From: Verrucomicrobiota bacterium
GTDB taxonomy: Bacteria; Verrucomicrobiota; Verrucomicrobiia; Limisphaerales; AV2
DNA: 8,767 nt
Reading direction: 5' to 3'
Assembly (NCBI GenBank): GCA_003218935.1
Contig: QHPA01000181.1
Span: forward strand, 1 to 8,767
Position numbers and translations under genes: made by a program
In this document: positions 6,511 through 8,767 of the stretch, piece after piece
How the letters are laid out: each line of letters starts with the position of its first letter
How positions within the stretch are numbered: position 1 is the first letter of the stretch
The notes under the pieces: model-generated
Told to the model about the DNA's origin: nothing
What the model saw: the letters and a program-made list of their open reading frames with translations, nothing else
Database searches by the model: none

Positions 6511-6525
6511 TGCATTCACAATGCA
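6511..6525. repeat. Small perfect inverted repeat in the 6417-6655 gap
   Basis: TGCATT-CAC-AATGCA is a perfect 6-bp dyad in the 239-base gap between the SGNH and TPR genes. A second one, TGGCATG-GCG-CATGCCA (6621-6637), ends 18 bases before the TPR start. Either could be an operator or a transcript hairpin; neither carries a T run. Nothing else in this gap is recognisable. Confidence 0.3.
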
Positions 6526-6655
6526 TGCGCAATGAGATTTAGGTTGAACCCGGCGGCAGGCAGGCCAGGTGTTGGCCCGAATCCATTTGTGTTGCAGCGA
6601 AGTTGTCGCAGCGGCGTGGTTGGCATGGCGCATGCCACAAGCTCCATCCAGGCGA

Positions 6656-7204
6656 ATGAGAAAATTGGATTATCCCGAAAGGCACTACCTCAACTTCGCG
6701 CTCGGCTGGCTGGAGTTCGGAAATCCGCTCGAAGCAAAGGCGGCGGCGGATAATATCTCGCGGCTGAACAGCCTTCATCCGGAAGTGTTCCTGGTGCGGT
6801 GGCGGATTCACGTCCGGCTTGGAAATTGGGAGGCGGCCCGGGACCTGGCCCGCACCTTTACACGGGTCTTCCCGAATCGTCCCTCCGGGTGGCTGTGTCT
6901 TTCGTATAGTCTCTACAAGCTGAAGCGTCCGCTCGAAGCGTATCTTCAACTGCTTCATCAGACCACGGTTTTTCCGAACGTCAGCGCCATTCCGTACTTT
7001 TTGGCCTGTTACGCCTGGGCGTTGGGCGATCACAGACGAGCGGGAAAATGGCTGGCCAAATTCAAGACTCTTGGCGGCGACAAGAAAATCAAATCCGGCG
7101 TTCTCGATCACACGGAGTTGCTGCTGAGTCGCGAAAAGGCTTCCACCCTGCCCGCCGCCTCGCCCAAGCCGTCCGACCACCGCAACCCAATCGCGTTGCC
7201 TTGA
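6656..7204 (+). CDS. Tetratricopeptide repeat protein
   Basis: A 182-residue protein from ATG 6656 (MRKLDYPERHYLNFALGWLE), with AGG just upstream at 6650-6652. In-frame starts at 6632 and 6569 would add sequence without family character. About four helix-turn-helix units cover residues 8-143: LNFALGWLEFGNPLEAKAAA, VFLVRWRIHVRLGNWEAARD, RPSGWLCLSYSLYKLKRPLE, and IPYFLACYAWALGDHRRAGK. There is no signal peptide, so a cytoplasmic adaptor role is likely. I recognise this layout, including the R-P-S-G-W and P-Y-x-x-A-C-Y-A elements, as common in small verrucomicrobial TPR proteins, from memory only. The C-terminal 30 residues are Pro/Ser-rich and appear unstructured. The partner is unknown. Confidence 0.8.
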   Translation: MRKLDYPERHYLNFALGWLEFGNPLEAKAAADNISRLNSLHPEVFLVRWRIHVRLGNWEAARDLARTFTRVFPNRPSGWLCLSYSLYKLKRPLEAYLQLLHQTTVFPNVSAIPYFLACYAWALGDHRRAGKWLAKFKTLGGDKKIKSGVLDHTELLLSREKASTLPAASPKPSDHRNPIALP

Positions 7205-7242
7205 TCAGCGCGCCGCTCAAGCAGTCCCTCTCGAAGGCAGCT

Positions 7243-7308
7243 CATGCCCGCTGAATGCGAAGTCGCTGCTGGCTAAGGTTGGAGTCAAACCTCCCGCAAA
7301 CGGGCATG
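7243..7308. repeat. 8-bp inverted repeat between convergent genes
   Basis: CATGCCCG (7243-7250) and CGGGCATG (7301-7308) can pair across about 50 bases in the 129-base gap between the TPR gene and the Tat-protein end. A smaller pairing, AGGTT with AACCT, lies inside. With no T run it is at best a weak or factor-dependent terminator. Confidence 0.25.
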
Positions 7309-7333
7309 GTTCTGCGACCACCAAAAGATACGT

Positions 7334-7801
7334 TCAGAACAACGCGCCGTTATTCTCCCGCCCAATCTGCGCGAAGTCAGTCACGGTCGTCTTCGGATCC
7401 GCTATAAACCTGAAACCGTTTTGCGCCGCCGGTGTGAACGGAGGATTGGTTGGTGGGGTCGCTACAGTCAGTTCAATGGCAGCGGAGTTCTCGACGAAAT
7501 CACCTCTGAAAGTCGCGCCATTGGTGAAAGATCGCCGTTTGCCAATGCCCTTCCATCGGATGCGAAGCGACTGGAGCGCGGCGCTCACCAGGCCCAAGGG
7601 GTGCAGCCCGTTCAAACTGTTCGCCACTGTGAAGGCGTCGAACACGCTGCACAAACTGTGTATCTCAAGCACAGCCTCGCCCTTAGCCAAATCGACGTGC
7701 ACGTTTCCTTCCGGGATTTCGATTGTCCACAAAAGTAAAGCGGGAGAAGTTCCCGGATCATATGAATGCGGGCCCAACGGGTCCGCTGTAATGCTGTCAA
7801 T
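7334..7801 (-). pseudogene. Downstream half of the Tat protein, separated by an in-frame TGA
   Basis: This is the direct same-frame continuation of the gene at 7802-8293. It stays open for 155 codons after the TGA and ends at TGA 7336-7334. The join reads AFAFI-stop-IDSITADPLGPHSYDPG, with no frame change and no credible restart: the nearest TTG (7777) lacks a ribosome site, and an ATG overlapping the stop is closed after two codons. The sequence still looks protein-like (LLLWTIEIPEGNVHVDLAKG, SAAIELTVATPPTNPPF) with no further stop. The hallmark is a single nonsense codon at position 164 of about 319, consistent with recent TGG-to-TGA loss, a sequencing error, or UGA recoding. If it is not translated, it is a dead 3' half. 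Confidence 0.65.
7768..7786 (-). other. Hairpin 23 bases after the in-frame TGA
   Basis: Minus strand: GCGGACCC-GTT-GGGCCCGC, an 8-bp stem with one internal A-C mismatch and a three-base loop beginning G-U. The loop starts 23 bases after the TGA, inside the 16-37 base range usually quoted for bacterial SECIS elements, which carry a G-U in the apical loop. On the plus strand the mismatch becomes a G-U pair, so the hairpin is actually stronger there. Suggestive only. Confidence 0.3.
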
Positions 7802-8293
7802 TCATATAAAGGCGAATGCGCCCTTGTGCCTCCGCTGATCCGAGCCGATGAATTCACCTTTCATGAATCGGGTGTCTGTGTGGAACGAATACGCCGCTTT
7901 CGCGCCGGTGTGGGTATCAATGGCCGTTCCACTGAACCCGAGATCAGCCTGACCCACAAACCCTTCAAAGTTGGTTATTGTCGATGGATCACGACCTTCA
8001 GTGTGGGTGCCGGTAGCATCCGTGGCAACGGCCGAACCATCGATAGGGCCAGGAAAATAGAAGTGCAGCGGGCCGAAGGGCCCAGCCGTCGTGTGGGGTA
8101 TCGGCAGGGGGACGCCACATTTGGACTCATTGTCGTCATTCTCATCATTCTCATCGTGGCGCCTGTCGGCCCGCACTGGCGTCCAGAGCCCTGAACCGAG
8201 CACAGCTCCCGCTGCTGCGCCCATTCCGCGAATTAAATTGCGTCGAGAAATTCCTCCCCGCGAATACTGAAAGGACAAATCATAGTTTTTCAT
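7802..8293 (-). CDS. Tat-exported protein of unknown function (truncated by TGA)
   Basis: A 163-residue product from ATG 8293, preceded by AAAGG (8307-8303) at nine bases. The N-terminus carries a twin-arginine signal: SRRNLIRGMGAAAGAVLGSGLWTPVRA, with RR then a weakly hydrophobic stretch, so it should be exported folded, possibly with a cofactor. After cleavage comes an acidic DRRHDENDENDDNES linker, then HFYFPGPIDGSAVATDATG, NFEGFVGQADLGFSGTAIDTHTG and FHTDTRFMKGEFIGSDQRRHKGAFAFI before TGA at 7804-7802. I do not recognise the family. The frame continues beyond the stop, so the normal protein was probably about 319 residues and the visible one lacks half of it. It lies downstream of a haloperoxidase-like gene, which suggests a shared exported process. 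Confidence 0.75.
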   Translation of the reverse strand: MKNYDLSFQYSRGGISRRNLIRGMGAAAGAVLGSGLWTPVRADRRHDENDENDDNESKCGVPLPIPHTTAGPFGPLHFYFPGPIDGSAVATDATGTHTEGRDPSTITNFEGFVGQADLGFSGTAIDTHTGAKAAYSFHTDTRFMKGEFIGSDQRRHKGAFAFI

Positions 8294-8302
8294 AAGCTTG
8301 CG

Positions 8303-8307
8303 CCTTT
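8303..8307 (-). promoter_or_regulatory. Ribosome binding site of the Tat protein gene
   Basis: AAAGG nine bases before ATG 8293. It fixes this start over longer in-frame options up to 8443, which lack such a site and would place about 50 residues ahead of the twin-arginine signal. Confidence 0.65.
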
Positions 8308-8338
8308 GGTAGAAATTCAACTTCAGGACTCCTGCACC

Positions 8339-8365
8339 CATATACGCCTGTGATTTCACAGTCAA
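8339..8365 (-). promoter_or_regulatory. Candidate promoter with a central dyad, before the Tat protein gene
   Basis: Minus strand: TTGACT (8365-8360) and TATATG (8344-8339), separated by 15 bases, which is short. The spacer is almost filled by a perfect dyad CTGTGA-AA-TCACAG (8361-8348), a plausible operator. The half sites resemble CRP-type TGTGA/TCACA, but the gap is two bases rather than six. It lies about 45 bases before ATG 8293, in the 203-base gap after the haloperoxidase-like gene. Confidence 0.35.
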
Positions 8366-8496
8366 GCATTGTCTTGAATTGTTTTTAGGACGCTTGGAGC
8401 TGGTCGAACCAGTTTCACTCGACCCCGCCATGTTGCTTTGCAAGTCAGTTACCTCGTGACGCTACTTGAGTTTTCCCGTCCGTTCCGTTCCTCAGA

Positions 8497-8767
8497 TCAG
8501 TCGTCGTGATCATCCTCGTGATCATGTCCCCGATGGCCCCGATGGTCCCGCCGATGCTGAAGGAAATTCTCCATGACATACTCGCCGATTCCCAGACCTG
8601 AGTGCAGTCCATCTTCGTTTGCAGACCTGTAGTGAATGCCGCCGTAGAGACGGCTGACAGCGGCCTCCTCCGCCGCAGAGGAGAAACTGCTGAAGCTGCG
8701 GAACACTCCAGGCAGGAAGTCCGAGCCGGTCGTGAACTCGATGTGATCGCTTCTGTAAAACATCGCC
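8497..8767 (-). CDS. Vanadium-dependent haloperoxidase/PAP2-like protein, C-terminal part
   Basis: The frame enters from the right edge and ends at TGA 8499-8497; only about 89 residues are visible, and the ATG at 8763 is probably internal. The fragment contains EFTTGSDFLPGVFRSF, then SRLYGGIHYRSANEDGLHSGLGIGEYVMENFL. This matches the last conserved block of the PAP2/vanadium haloperoxidase superfamily (Ser-Arg-x5-His), whose histidine binds vanadate or takes the phosphate. The position four after the histidine is Ala rather than the Asp of the classic SR-x5-H-x3-D motif, a variation I believe occurs among bacterial haloperoxidase-like proteins. The C-terminus is a 19-residue His/Asp-rich tail, HRRDHRGHRGHDHEDDHDD, possibly metal-binding. 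Such enzymes are usually exported, but the signal is out of view. The catalytic core is missing, so peroxidase and phosphatase cannot be separated. Confidence 0.8.
   Translation of the reverse strand, partial: AMFYRSDHIEFTTGSDFLPGVFRSFSSFSSAAEEAAVSRLYGGIHYRSANEDGLHSGLGIGEYVMENFLQHRRDHRGHRGHDHEDDHDD

Noticed and set aside
6539..7180. Minus-strand open frame of 213 codons
   Set aside because: Antisense to the TPR gene; no family character.
7612..7857. Minus-strand frame bridging the TGA in the Tat gene
   Set aside because: In a different frame; considered as a frameshift product, but the original frame stays open on both sides of the TGA, so no shift is needed.
1..8767. CRISPR arrays, tRNA or rRNA genes, insertion-sequence ends
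   Set aside because: No regularly spaced repeats, no cloverleaf-like sequence, no rRNA-like stretch and no transposase or terminal inverted repeats were seen on reading both strands.

Overview
The window reads as chromosomal DNA of a hopanoid-producing Gram-negative bacterium, most likely a member of the Verrucomicrobiota (Pedosphaera/Limisphaerales type). The grounds are a radical-SAM HpnH of unusual length, small lipoproteins, and a short TPR protein that resemble, from memory, proteins typical of that phylum. This is inference; no rRNA or marker gene is present. There is no tRNA, CRISPR array, insertion sequence or integrase. Coding is dense on both strands.

Layout. (1) Positions 1-853, minus: the N-terminal 284 codons of an ABC/SMC-type AAA ATPase that runs off the left edge. 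(2) 882-2533, minus: a two-gene unit, a 70-residue lipoprotein followed 5 bases later by hpnH (adenosylhopane synthesis), closed by a hairpin that overlaps the hpnH stop. (3) 2606-3818, plus: an exported TPR-like protein and a small lipoprotein with a beta-type C-terminal domain. (4) 3836-4935, minus: yggS (PLP homeostasis) and a short unknown downstream gene. (5) 4936-5243: a 308-base gap with no gene I can support. (6) 5244-7204, plus: a membrane-anchored SGNH hydrolase and a four-repeat TPR protein. (7) 7334-8767, minus: the C-terminus of a vanadium-haloperoxidase/PAP2-like enzyme, then a Tat-exported protein whose reading frame is cut by a single in-frame TGA.

The envelope is the common theme. 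Hopanoid side-chain synthesis, two lipoproteins, an exported repeat protein, a membrane-anchored esterase-type enzyme and a Tat substrate all act at or beyond the inner membrane. Only yggS, its neighbour, the 6656 TPR protein and the ATPase look cytoplasmic.

The points most worth a second look are: (a) the TGA at 7802-7804, which splits an otherwise open 320-codon Tat-protein frame and is followed at a SECIS-like distance by a small hairpin; a fresh nonsense mutation is still the simplest explanation; (b) overlapping, face-to-face promoter candidates at 2500-2567, the minus one predicting a leaderless GTG-initiated transcript for the lipoprotein-hpnH unit; (c) a roughly 40-residue insertion and a long tail in HpnH; (d) three-codon tandem duplications in the charged linkers of both neighbouring right-end genes. 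I found no clearly new multi-gene system.
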